64,000 nt of DNA from Rhopalosiphum padi (Eukaryota; Arthropoda; Insecta; Hemiptera; Aphididae). Both the position numbers and the translations under genes were made by a program. The notes beneath the pieces were generated by a model that was given only the letters and a program-made list of their open reading frames with translations, had not been told where the DNA came from and made no database searches. Location: contig NC_083599.1 of the NCBI RefSeq assembly GCF_020882245.1, positions 20,098,865 through 20,162,864 on the forward strand. The letters run 5' to 3'. Positions 37,033-50,367 of this stretch are shown in pieces (position 1 is the stretch's first letter; the number at the start of each line of letters is the position of its first letter).

Positions 37033-38490
37033 TACTTTTCTAAAATATTATTTATGTATAATAGGCAATATAGAATTAAAACTTATACATATTATACCAA
37101 TTTTTATATAATAAAATATAATAATATTACCTCATTTTATTTTTAATTAAAAAAGATAATTTAAATATTAAAAATTACACGAATAAAAATAAAAACAGCA
37201 TATGTATACGCCTATGTTTTTAGGTACCTATTAACTAAAAAAATTGAATTAATAAAAATATATTTCTAATAATATAATACTTTTAATTCTAATACTTCTA
37301 ATCTTTAATACTTTTAATCATTATAACAAATTTTTATAGATTCCGTAATTTTTAGAAGCTTTAAAAACGCTATATTGTTTCAATGTTTTTTTCACTTATT
37401 TCCTCTATTTCAGTATATCTATTTTATGTTCCAGATAATACTTTAATACATACATAATATATACTTATTAATATATAATATATAACCTGTATATTTATTA
37501 TTTTTTTATATATTTAAATACTTATATTAGTTGTATTTACAAATGTTGGTGTATTATTGCATGTAATTAAACATCTAATTAAATTCGTTTTGATTAATTT
37601 TGGCTAACACTATATATTCATGATAAAAAATATATAGTGATCGCCAAGCATACTTACATCTTTTTTTTCCTATAATAATTAATTTATATACAAATTCTTG
37701 TGTTTTGAATGTTTAATATAAATTACAATGGTGTTCTATTTCATATTAGATACTTAGATTTTGTATACCATTTAATAAGTGTTTTATAGCAATACCAAAT
37801 TATATTTTTTAAATTTAAACTAGTTATTCTTTTTCTTACAAATTGTTAACCACATAAATAGTAACTCGTTAGTTATTTAAATTTCACTTTCACTTTACTT
37901 TTAAAACAATTGGGATGAGCATTCTTGGTAAATCAACCTTTATAATATATATACAATAACAGTAATTCTTTTTTTGTTTTCTGACACTCGTCATTTCTCA
38001 AGGAAAAATTAGAATAAATGTTCTAAAATATAGACGATAGTCGAAAAACACGGAATGCTGGTAACGATGTATGATAGTTTGGGCAGTATATGGCTCACTA
38101 ATTATGGCATATACATATTATATGGTTCTATAGTACGCGTGATATTTTATACTATAAAAGTACAAATTACCTCTTAATACAATACATTTTAAGCTGATAA
38201 CGATGTGATTCCTTTAATTTAAATTAATGGATCTCTGGAACATTTCTTTCCCTTCTTAATCAGGTCTATTAATTTATTGTACATGAGTGAGCTATAGTAT
38301 ATAATATAATTGTTATACTATTTTTATTTTTTAAATTAATCGTTAAAAGCATTCCGTGGCAAAAATAGTCTTTGGTAAAAATACTATAGATCTGATACAA
38401 TCGATTTTTTTTTTTATTTTAATAGTGAGTAAATAAATATGTGGTCGTTTACATAACTTGTTTTTTTTATTAAATATTTGTAGTTATATA

Positions 38491-38891
38491 CAGAATGATT
38501 CTCTTATCATTATACACTCGTTATTTCGTCAAGTATTGACTTTTTCATTTTTTTTTTAAATATTTTGTATCATGATTTTCTCAAACAGTATGAAATTTTT
38601 ATTTTTTTTTACCCTTTTATTTAATAGTGAAACCACTAGCAAGTAGCAACTTTTGATTTTCAAATGGTAACCTAGGTATAATTAAAATTTCATAAACTAG
38701 TTGAGCTTAAATGTAGGTTGCCATTTGAAAATCAAAAGTTGATAGTGGTTTCACTATTAAATAAAAGGGTAAAAAAAATAAAAATTTCATACAGTTTGAG
38801 AAAATCATGATACAAAATATTTAAAAAAAAAATGAAAAAAAATTCAATACTTGACGAAAATTAAATGTGTAATGATAAAATAATCACCCTG
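38491..38891. mobile_element. Foldback MITE, 401 bp, TA-flanked, arms about 175 bp
   Basis: The left arm starts CAGAATGATTCTCTTATCAT and the right arm ends ATGATAAAATAATCACCCTG. The whole arms, including CGTCAAGTATTGA, AAATATTTTGTATCATGATT, CATACTGTTTGAG-type words and CTTTTGATTTTCAAATGG, are inverse of each other with few changes. TA flanks at 38489-38490 and 38892-38893. The loop is only about 40 bp. It lies in carrier intron 2, so the transcript would contain a long hairpin. Confidence 0.85.
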
Positions 38892-39059
38892 TATGATATA
38901 ACTATATTTTCACCGGCATGAAACGGTAAATAAAAATTAAAGGAAAACATAATCATATTATTATTATTATAAATATGAATTCCTCTATAATGACCTCTAT
39001 TATATTATAATATTATAATGTATAGTTATTTTGTTCAAATTTATAGATGAAAATCGAAT

Positions 39060-39420
39060 TGATAGGTATGTGGGACGAACGTTTTTCCAGAATGCGGTAT
39101 TTCGTTTTGAAATGTAGTAAGCGTACAATGTACTATCCATAATTTGTTATTGTAGATTTTGTAGCGGCCGAGGCGCGCATAATAATATTTTATCGTGACG
39201 AGCACGCATCGTCGTTCCCTTTTCTATAGCCATCCAAAACGCATTTCACGCGTTGGGTATACGAAGACGAAGCTTAGAGTGGGAGTGGAGAATATTTTAT
39301 GGTGGAATGACGACGAAGGTCCGACAACTAGCTTAACTCTCTCCGATCTGATTTCGCCTGACACGGCTGCCTAACAGTAACGCCTAACACGCATATTACA
39401 ATAATATCGTTACAACTAGG
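39060..39420. promoter_or_regulatory. CpG-rich patch in carrier intron 2
   Basis: It contains GCGGCCGAGGCGCGC and many other CpGs in otherwise AT-rich DNA, without a supported frame. It could be an alternative promoter or an old GC-rich insertion; composition is the only evidence. Confidence 0.2.
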
Positions 39421-41927
39421 TTTGACCTCAAACTCACAAAAACACTGACAATTTTATACCATCGCAGCTTAGTACTCGTATATAATATTCAACTGCGCGC
39501 AACGTACTAAAATAAAATACATAATATGTGGTAATAAATAATAATAATATTATTATTGCAATAACTTCCTGTATGCGAGTGTATACCAATAACACAACGT
39601 CAGTTATGCGATATATTATCGTTTTCGGCCAATGGCCAATATTGTTGTGTTGTAATGGTTGTAATGTGTGGATTATTTTTTACGAACAATTATAAAATAC
39701 AGTACATATTATATAAATAGTGTTCGAATCGAGTAAAAATTAGAAGGGGAATACAAAAGTGTATTAAAAAAAAACTCGGATGCCTATAGATTATATTTAA
39801 CTGTCTTTTGATATATCTAAAAGGTGCACACATAAAATATATTTTAAAGAGATTTCGCTTTACCCCTTTTGCTACCCCATAATTTCGAGCACTGCCTACA
39901 AACAATACTACACGTTTGCGTGCATAGTTTGAAAACTATTGTTTAACGACGAACATACAAAAATTATGTTATAATTTATTGTTTACGAGTGTAATTTTTT
40001 ATAGTAAAGTCGCTAACTGCCTATATTATCGCTTATTAGTGCAATACAATTTGCACATCCTTATCACGATGATTATTGTATATTTATTACACTATATCGG
40101 CTCGACAGTCGACACTTGACAATTTTCGATGGAGTTTTTCTGTTCAACTTCAGAAAGCTTTATTTAAAACTATGTGAGTAACGACCATAACCCGAAAAAT
40201 TCACAAAAAAAAAAAAATATATAATGATTGATTACCGCGATTATTTGTTCAATATGTATTGCTCTGCAGACTGCAGTAGACAGTGAGCAGATTAAAATAT
40301 AGAATCGTAGCATAAACTATTATTATGATTAAAAATATAGCACCCTGTATACAAACATATGTGTACGGACTGTTGTTTAAACATTCAGTATTATGCCATA
40401 GTCCTTCACAACACGATTCCCTCCTTCGAGAACAATTCAGTCGTCAACGCACTATATGTATATTGTTTAGTGTACAGAATGTCTCGTTCTCACTATTATG
40501 TTTGACCTTGTAATTCCCGCCTGCTTTCATATTACATAGGCACTCTTCTATACGAGCCTGTTGCTTAATATTTATAATAATATGTACAAGTATACTACGT
40601 GAATATCTGATGAGAACTAAAATATTTATATACATTTTTTCTGATACGATTTGATATAATAAAATTTTTTAGTAACGCACAAACAGACGATTTTATTTTA
40701 AGTTAGAGTAAACCGTTATATAATACTCATAAAAAATGTATTATAATAAAATGTTCAATATTGGTCTTACACATCAATAGAACAATAATTAAAAAAATCA
40801 TATTTTGAAAATATTTATAAGACGCGTGAAGTGGTGAGTGGAATTCTATACAATATGAGCATAATGTACATCTTATGACTTATGCAATACATACATATCT
40901 ATAAATATTTAATTGATATTACGAATATAAATATAAAAATTTCGAACGGAAATACGAATAATTTAAATTCTGACACGATGGAAAGTTTTTGTTTTGTTTT
41001 TTTTATGTATTAGAAACGGATGTTGATCATTATGATCATATAATATTAATATATTACTACCTACGTGTATAGTAATAATAATATACAACGAGGGCTATAA
41101 TAAACAAGCTTGTTGCTGGGCAAATTCGTATTAATGAGAGGGACATGGGTACAATTTTCGAAAAAAAAAACAAAATAATATACGTATACTTACTATATAG
41201 TATATATTATTGTACCATTTTGTTAAATTGTTAAAACTACTGTTAAAGTAGAGATTCTTATGATATTTTATTAGTTATAATTTTATAAACTATAAAAAAT
41301 TCTTTTTTCGCGCACTGCAATTTGGAACTAAACATTTTTTTCATTTTTAATCGAATACTCAACGTACGCTGTATAACATGTAGGTACTAAGAAATGTATT
41401 CAGCACTGTGCAAAATACTTTGTAATAAACTGATCAATTATAATATAATATATGATTATCTATTTATCTATCAAATCAGATACCTATTAAATGTTATTGG
41501 TTTTTCAAACCAAGCATTCAGTGTTATAAATAGGACTCGGGAATTATTTAGCGGCAATCGGGCATCGCCATGGGACATTTTCAATTTTATCACATTAATA
41601 ACAGGCTATAATATTATCTTTTGTATTATGTGCGCGAATTTTATTTATAAAATGGAAAATTCATACAGAAATCATAACACTAAAAATATTATTGAAACAC
41701 ATAATATTTATATGGTCATATGGACACAATTCGGTCATAGCTATATTATTGTAGATAGTCGGTAGGCAGAATAATATGGTCGAGTTGTGTCCCCAAAAAG
41801 GGACGCAAGTTATCATCGAATTTACTACCAGAAAAATATATCTTTTTTAGTAGTATAATGCAGCCATTAATATTATGAACATGAAAAAATACTAATATAA
41901 AATAAATATACATATATTATGTATATG

Positions 41928-42806
41928 TTACGCCGAATTTATGAAATTGCCGATTTCATGAAATCAGCAACGTTGTCACCGAATACGTGAAATCGGCAAC
42001 TTAAAGTGCATAATACTGCCGATTGCGTGAAATCGGCAAGACCCTTCTTAAAAAATTATAAAACATAATTTAATTTAAATAAATGTATAAAACGCCAGAA
42101 ATATAATAAAATCAAATTGTAATAATAAATATTATATGTATATAAAAAATAGTTTAAAAGTTAAACAAAAGTTAAAAAAGTTAAGTTAACAAATCTTGTT
42201 AAGTTAAGTTATTGAATGTTAAATGTAATATTAATAGTTTATATTCATAAAAAATAATATTCTTTATTGATTAAAAAATTCCAAATAAATAGAAAATACT
42301 AATTTCCATAAATAATATCCTATTTTAACCAAAAAATATTGATACCAGTTACCACCTAACAAACGTTGCTAATTGGCTGCTAAATGATGGTTCAAGAAAA
42401 ATTTGAAAATATGATTTCAATGATATTGGTGGGTCTGGGGAAATGTGTCTCCAGCCCCACCCTAAGTTTTTATTTTTTCCATGATTTAGGACATGTACGT
42501 GCAATAAAAAGACCTCAATGACCAAGATAAAATGCTTGTACGTATCATAGCATCTATCATCATAGGTAATAAAGATTACGGCGTGGTAATGCCGATCAGC
42601 ACGCGTGCAATTATTGTTTATTTATAATCCACTATTGGTAATTATGTCATAATAATATGTTACCGAATTCATGCAATCGGCAGAAAAAAGTCTGCCTAAT
42701 TCACGAAATCGGCAATCAAAATTTGCCGATTACGTGAATTTGGTAGCCAAATTGCCGATTTCACGTATTCGGCGACAACGTTGCTGATTTCATGAATTCG
42801 GCGTAA
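41928..42806. mobile_element. TTACGCC-ended element with palindromic subterminal repeats
   Basis: Both ends read TTACGCCGAATTYATGAAAT inward. Within 110-150 bp of each end the palindrome-like unit TGCCGATTNCGTGAAATCGGC is repeated (about 41948, 41978 and 42017 on the left; four or five copies between 42664 and 42800 on the right). The interior has no transposase frame. No target duplication is clear, so the superfamily is open; dense subterminal repeats of this kind usually serve as transposase binding sites. Confidence 0.65.
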
Positions 42807-43045
42807 TATATATACAAGATGTCAAGGTGTCCCATGAGGATTTATCATTAGCAATATCTACAAAAATAATAGATAGAGATATCAAAATTTACGACTCGAT
42901 CAAAACTACTCTCAGGAATAAGCACTACAAGTATTTCATATTATTTTAATTTAATTTAATGTTATGGTAAAAAAGTTAAAAACAATTTGTTTTTTCAATT
43001 ATTTAAAAAAATTGAAAATGACCATTTTGTAGTATATTTTTCTGA

Positions 43046-43275
43046 AAATGTTGACGTTTTAACATTTTATTTTCATTAGCATCATGATTTTTAATACTTT
43101 TTCTAGTTTCGAGAAAAATTGTGAATAATTTAATACCACATGAGTATTAACTATTGTTATTAAACATGTATGTACCGCCAGCTAGCGCCCGTTATAATAC
43201 TACAAAAATTTTCTGAAAATTAAAAAATAAATTAAAAATCACGATGCTAATGAAAATAAAATGTTGAGACGATAA
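43046..43275. repeat. Inverted repeat, arms about 45 bp
   Basis: ACATTTTATTTTCATTAGCA with TCATGATTTTTAAT (43062-43096) is inverted at about 43234-43268 (ATTAAAAATCACGATGCTAA and on). The centre contains CGCCAGCTAGCGCCCG. It is probably a worn MITE. Confidence 0.55.
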
Positions 43276-46200
43276 AATTTTCAAAATGGGTTAAAAGTTT
43301 CAAATGTTTCAATAGTATATTTTTTACAGATTTCACATTTACTTGTTGATCTTTATAGAATATAATATAATAAATATCATACCTAATATAGAAATAAATA
43401 AAACAATAAATGCCAATTTTAAAATAATAATAAATTTTCAATTAAATATTAACATTTTATAATCACCACATTTGTTTTTTTTATGCACGTATCACATATT
43501 ATAATTTTAATTATCAAATATCAAATGGTTTATCAAGTTAAAATTTGTCATTTTGTACTCTTTAGTGGTAAGTATTTCATTAATTTTCAAAAATACTTTT
43601 GATTGATGGATTTCTGATCGTCAGGTATTTTATTTAAAATACTTCATAACTCAAATCAATTGTAAATCAACAAATATTATTTAACAAATAAAAAGCAAAC
43701 AAGAAATACTATTTTATCATATGAATATCAGTGAATAGTTTCAACCGGAACAGCATACCACGGTTTTGTTCTCGCGTTTGTTCGTCATCAACTACGTTTA
43801 AGTCGTTTAACAAAATATTATTTAAGCATCGTTATAGAATTTTTTTGGTTTAGAGAATGTTCTATAAATTAATCACCACTCGAAATATAATCAAGTGATA
43901 AATTTTAATGATACCTAAGTGTATAGAAGAGTCATTTAGTTCACCGTATTTAGAATTAGTAATCGAAATTGTATGTAATTTATAACGTATAGTAATTTAT
44001 ACTGTGGACTATATTTTTCAACTGTTTGCTATATTATATTATAACAACATCGTGTACATTAAATGCATTCATTAACAATGTTTTTTTTCATTTTTGTTTA
44101 ACAAGCCTGTGTGATGAAGAGTATTTATTTTAAAATGTTTATCATACATTTAATCATATAATTTTTAGTTACGTCATGTCATATTTGATGTTAATGATAT
44201 TCATAGGAAATTTAACGCAATCGCTAGGTTAATTGTTATTAATAAATCTAAGAAGTGTAATCAATTATTACGAGTATATATTATTGGACAAAATGCAAGT
44301 GTCCCGCTTAATAATATATTATTTTTGATTGGCTCAATGTTTCTATTTTAATTTTCAACTATTATATGGTCCTTAAATTGTTCAGCCTTTGTGAACAAAT
44401 ACTGTGTTCATTATAATACTATAACGTGGGTGTACTATTCCATACCCATTTAATTATACCTATACTTATCACCGTCAATAATACGTGGAAGCTTTGGACA
44501 TACCTAACTATATGCTTGCTTAGTACATTATTTTCATTGCCAAGAGTAATTGGTAAATATGTTATTCATATTAACATAATACAGTAACTTTATACGTATA
44601 GACATAAATGTTTTAACAATCCGGAATTCAATAACTTGTTAGAATTTTCATATAATATATACCTACCAACAGTTTTACCTACATTGATTTGTGTTATAAT
44701 TTATTGTTACAACTAGCATAATATTTTAATTGAACATAAATTATACCAATCTATATTTCGTAATATTTAATAGAGAGGGAAAAAAATATTATATGTTAAG
44801 GAAGGATGCGATAAAAACGAATTCGACGTGCTAACAAATTTTACTACGATTCGTAATAATGAACACTTTTTATGAAATAATCACAGTTTTTATAATAAAT
44901 ACAATTATGTACCTACGTGTTACATAAACCAAGATAACATAATGGTATAACAGAACATTTTAACTACAGGGTCAAAATGTTAATCATTAAAAAAATACAT
45001 AGACTATAGAGATAACGAAGAAATATGATGCCGAATGCCAAATATAATAAAACTATTCGGTTTCCGGTGCTTACCAGATAACCCCAATAAGCTCGTGTAC
45101 AAAACAACAAATACGATTGCCTAACAAAAATTATACCGTGAAATGAGTTATCTATTTAGATTTTTGGGTAACCGCGATGGACTACAGTAGCACCATATGG
45201 GGGTATTGGTCTACATTGTGATGATCGTCAGGGGGTAATTGTAAATTTTGCAGCCCTCCGAACTCATCCGAGTAAATTTTAGGAATTACATGTAAATCGA
45301 GTACTAAAATGAGTATAGATAAAACAAAATAACACTAACATTAATCATAATTATTTAAAATCGAACAATATCAAAATTAAATTGTTCTTATAGTTTTTGA
45401 CGTTTATGTTAGAGTATTTACACATTTGTCAAAAATCAAAATAATATGAGAATCTACTGTTTTAACATACCTAATCGTTAACTGAAATGCATTTAATGTA
45501 ATAATTAATAACTAATAAGTTATGATTATTTATGTACCAATTTTGTACTTTTAAAATACTATAATATTTTACGGGCTTCTTTTTATTGATAATATTTGTT
45601 TTTATATACCTACATATTTTAGATTGATTAGTTTAGTTGAGATTATTTGAATTAATTCAAAATTATAAGGATGAGTAAAATTAAAGCTTTTGCTAAAACA
45701 ATTATTCACATATGTTTTCCTGTTTAAATCTGCTTTAGTGCTTTGTATACTCGTATAGCAATAATAAGTAGTAAAATTGTATAAAGTATCTGGTTATCTT
45801 TATTATACTTAGTGTATTACTATTTTCTTATGAACAAAAAAAAAATCAACTAAATAAATATAAAAATATGTCAGGCTATGAACTATACACGATAATTTGG
45901 TTTGGGCCTTGTTAAAGATACTTCCTACAGGCAATAACTACAAATTCGGGTAAAAATTATTTATATAATGTAATAAGTACCTGAATGAATATTTTTAAAC
46001 CGTAATATTTATAATAGACCAACATTTTATCTATTCGTGTCGAGCGTGAAATTTAACGAGCACAGTACACTTAAATGACCGTTCGAATGAGATCTCTATA
46101 TTAAATGTAACTCATATCCTAATATATCTATTGATTGAAAACTATTTAGTAAAATAAGGATGACGTATCACTGAAACGTGGCTGTTTGCTGCTCAGGTTT

Positions 46201-49200
46201 TCGCAGAACTATGATCTAAATTCTAAGGCATAGGTAGATGAGGTCATGTTTATAATGTAATTTATAAAATACAAAAGTATACGATTATAAGTTTCTCGTG
46301 GAGTATGAAAAAAAAAACTATTAGCCGACTGACAACGATATAAAAAAGAAAAGAACCGGAGTGAGAGATAGAGTATAGGTAAGCTGAAAGAATAGTTTTT
46401 GGTCGACCTATAATAAAAAGTAACGACGCAGTAAAAAAAAATAATATATAAATAAATAAATAATAAAAATATAAAATAATATGGTATATTATGGTTATAT
46501 GTATTATAATGGATTGCATGTGTTAAATAAAGCATATATTTTATATAAAGTTGAGTCAAATTAATTGAAATCCGAAGTTAGAGAAAAGTATATATGGCGT
46601 GATGCAATATAATATACATAGATATTACAGACCATTCAGTCGGCCAGTGCACTTCGGAATAATATTTATAGTGGTACAAGTAAAAGTGTACACTCTCAAG
46701 CCTCGAAGATTATCATCTTCACTGAATAATATATGCGCATTAGTTTAATTTTCAAATCCTACAACATAAACGAAGATGTGCCTACGAAAAAAATTTAAAT
46801 AATAAATATAAAATACTGCGGGTATGTTAAAAAAACAAGATGACAAAAACGTCGTCGTAAAAACCCATTTTTGAGATAATTCGACAACTCGTTAATCCCA
46901 TGAGTCGGTTCTCGCGGTACAGTGATTCGGGTGAGGCGAAACACATAGAATATAATTGGAAATATATTATTTTTTTATTTTTTATAATATTACGTAATCG
47001 GAGAAAGAAATATATGCCGTAGGCCGTACCCGGCCTATTAGATAGGAAATACCTGGAATATAATATTACGACCGACTCGTTAATATATACCATAACTATA
47101 ATAACATGATAACTTAAAAACACCATTAACATAACGTATAGAATACGTCTACAGGTTTATCGAAATTAATGTATACGAATATAATGCACTGAAGTTTTAT
47201 CGCTGTATAAAGCTAATGCTGTTAATACGGGTTAAAATAACGAGATGGAAAAAAGGTCATCGTAGAAAATTAGTTTTGAATGTTTTGAGATAACATCTGA
47301 CGCATCTGAACCGTTTGAATTTTATTTTATGTTCATACCCAGGTAGTAGGTACTACATAGTTTGATTTTCTGGAACTCATTATTAACTATGTATATTGTA
47401 TAATAATAAAAATAATATGTTATAACGACTTTTTATAATCATATATTATTAAGTCGACATTGTGTGTTTATAATGTATGCACTTAAGGTAATATACCTAT
47501 TCGTTAGATGCTACACAAAAAAACCTTATGCTTACATCTATAATATATTTACACTTTATGTATAACTTATACCTACATAAACTTATACAGTATAAGTCGT
47601 TAGTGTATAGGTAGAGAAAATTAACTTATTATTGTATACCAATATGTCTACAAGTTTAGAAAAAATTCAAATTAGATGAAAAAGACCTAGATGATGTGTG
47701 ATTTGTCTTTCCTAATTTATTTCACTCATAAATTCCAACTACAATATTATCTATACATAATAATATATTTATAAAGTCTAGGACTACATGACATTATTAT
47801 GACACATACGGCGTACATGATAATATAATATGTATTTACGTTTGTCCTTCAACTCGAAACACTATAATAACACGTATGTGCCAATACAGAAGAGAAGGGC
47901 TAATATGCGTGCTATGGGGTAATATTTCAGTCATTTGTGATTCACTGTGCATTGTAATTATTTTAGTCGACAACGTTGCAAATGTTCAACTATACTTTCT
48001 CGTGTTCACAACATGTTCAGTCGACCAAAGTGCTACAGAGTGCATGTAGAGAAGAGTTGCAATTTTTAGTTTCCTTTTTATTATTTTTAGGTGAGTGGTT
48101 TTAATTACCTATAGTTAATAGAAAAAGATAATCATTCTATTTATGTAGTCTCTTGTAAATACAATATATATTATAATATATAATAATAAAACCAAACGAA
48201 TTAGATATACATGATTATGAAAATATTTTATACTAAAACTGCTTTTTTTGTTTAAGCTGCATCTAATTATTATCAATCCTTATTTTAAATTTTATTCAAG
48301 TGAGTAATTATTTTTTTACTATTAACTAGCTGTTTATTATTGATAGTTAATAATTATATATATATTTTTTATTAATTTTATTTTTATTTTTTTTCAACTA
48401 ACTACTAACTAGTGACCATTATTGATTATTATTTATATATTTTTTAAATTTGTGTAAAAAAAAAATAAAATGTACCTATCTAAATATAATATGTATAAAT
48501 AATAAATCTGTACATAAATTATGTAAGTACTTATTATCTATTCTAAATTATTATTTTTATTGTTTACTAATTTTATATCATACCTATACTGTATCTATGA
48601 TACTAATTAATTTGTCTCAAATGTAAAAGGATAAATCCCGTATACAAAATTAAAAATTTTCAGATAAATAAAACGTACCGGTAGAATTTACACGCGCCCA
48701 ACAATTTATATAGGTATTTATTGGAGTTTTTTTTGTCACAGTCATAAAAAATTTGAATTAAAAATAGTTAACTATTAGAAATGATTTGACCTCCACTATT
48801 GTCATATTTATCATCGAATGAATTATTCGCAGTAAAAATATAAAATTTATTGTAAAGTGTCAATTTAATGTATGTAATGTGATGTGATAAGTGTACTGTA
48901 CTCTGGCATTCGTATAGCAGATGACGTTTTAAATGACAATCGTTTGGAGGAAATGGGACAGCTATGTATATAGGGTACCTATATAATATTTATTTATTCT
49001 ATAAGCTTCATTGTGCGTTTGATTATGTGCTATATAGTGAGACATAATCAATGAAATCTTTCAGAAATTCTATTATTATTTTTAAGTTTCTTTTTTCTTT
49101 GATATATAATTAGTATGCTCGGTTATTAATGAATAATACATTTCTAAGACAGATTACAACGATTATATTGGATTAAAGTCATACAAACTTGAAAAGTTTT

Positions 49201-50057
49201 TACACTATCGGCGATTACGCACATACGTATATAGCATGTCATATTTGTTTTAATTAACAGCACCTATATTATTATTATTACTGTGATATCATATTTAGGA
49301 ATAAATAGGCCAATTTTTTTAATTCATCGTTACTCAAAACACAGATGACTTTAAAATCAAAATAATGAATGAGAACAGCTTAAAATTTAACCATAAATAT
49401 ATTAATTTTTTTTTATTTATAAAATATTTAAATTTAAATAATGTCCATTAGTTATAGGTACTTTTTAATGCATTTAGGTATTTTTTTTACATAATATAAT
49501 ATTGTGTTAGAGTTTATTACTTAAATATTATTGACTATTATATTAAGATAATTTAATTGGAACAATTTTAAATTAATAATAATAACTCAATTATAAGAAA
49601 TAATCAAACTATTTATAATCAAAATTTAAATATTTAAAAAACAAATTATGATTACAAGTGATGTGGACATTATTTGTCAAACTATGATTTTAGAGCTAAA
49701 TAGTTGTGTAGCATTATGTATTCGCCCGTTAGAGATTAAAATAATTTTAAAATAGGTCATCCCAAGCACGACATAAAAAATAGGTGGTATGTTTTTGATT
49801 AAATAATATATTGTACTGAGCGTTTGAGCATGAGGAAACTGAAATTTTTAAATTTTTAAATATATATATTATATATTTTTATTATATCTACTTATAATGT
49901 TACATTTCAATTCTGCAATGCAATCCGACCAGGAAATTAAATATTCCCTAATTCAATGAATACATGCTATATAATGGTATTTACAAAACATATTAACTAC
50001 CTATATTAACGCATTTTACTGTAGTCTTCTGATTATTATTATTATTATTGTACTAAC

Positions 50058-50367
50058 CGTCATCAACTTGAAGTCTAGTGATAACCGTAGATATCGGATA
50101 ACATATCACGACACCCACAGTGCTGGAGATAAATGCCGAGTAAAAGTTAACAATCAACCTCAGACAGTCGTCTTTTTCGCAGTAATGGGAATAATTTTCT
50201 TTGATATGTTCGTAAGTCATAAGCTCAATGCCAGTGAACAAGAAAATACTTAATGTACTAGGCCAGAAACCTTTGAAAAATGCAGACGCGCCTCCGTTTT
50301 TGTAAGTCTTGACCACCACGTCCATGGTATTCGTGTATTTGCCGACGATCAGGCGTGTTTTTATAGT
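50058..50367 (-). CDS. Mitochondrial carrier (SLC25, SCaMC-like), internal exon B
   Basis: 310 bp, entering in phase 0 and leaving in phase 1. It encodes TIKTRLIVGKYTNTMDVVVK, then GASAFFKGFWPSTLSIFLFTGIELMTYEHIK, an acidic linker, and FYSAFISSTVGVVICYPISTVITRLQVDDG. This is the rest of repeat 2 (matrix loop, helix 4 with the G-I-E substrate-contact position, where SCaMC proteins usually have G-I-D) plus helix 5. Acceptor TTTTTTTCCCATAG is strong; donor G|GTTAGT is good. The ATG inside the exon (50325) is not the start, because in-frame carrier homology runs upstream of it to the acceptor. Oddity: the repeat 3 signature reads P-I-S-T-V-I, lacking the acidic residue and the basic residue expected at the sixth position. 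SCaMC proteins also lack the acid here, but normally keep the base (P-L-A-L-V-R). Confidence 0.88.

Larger units (their letters stand above)
35671..50057 (-). other. Carrier intron 2 (about 14.4 kb)
   Basis: This gap between exons B and C is bounded by G|GTTAGT and TGCAG|G. It holds several transposons (36109-37032, 38491-38891, 41928-42806), an inverted repeat at 43046-43275 and a GC-rich patch at about 39.06-39.42 kb. The frames at 41394-41765, 46209-46559 and 46827-47132 have amino-acid content expected from AT-rich noncoding DNA and match nothing recognised. Most of 43.3-50.0 kb shows no structure beyond AT-rich simple sequence. Confidence 0.6.

Noticed and set aside
41394..41765. 123-codon plus-strand frame
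   Set aside because: It has an ATG and moderate length but no domain, no promoter or splice support, and its end overlaps a GGACACAATTCG / CGAGTTGTGTCC inverted pair that looks transposon-derived.
46209..46559. 116-codon minus-strand frame
   Set aside because: Y/I/F-rich translation of low-complexity AT DNA, no recognisable domain or splice sites.
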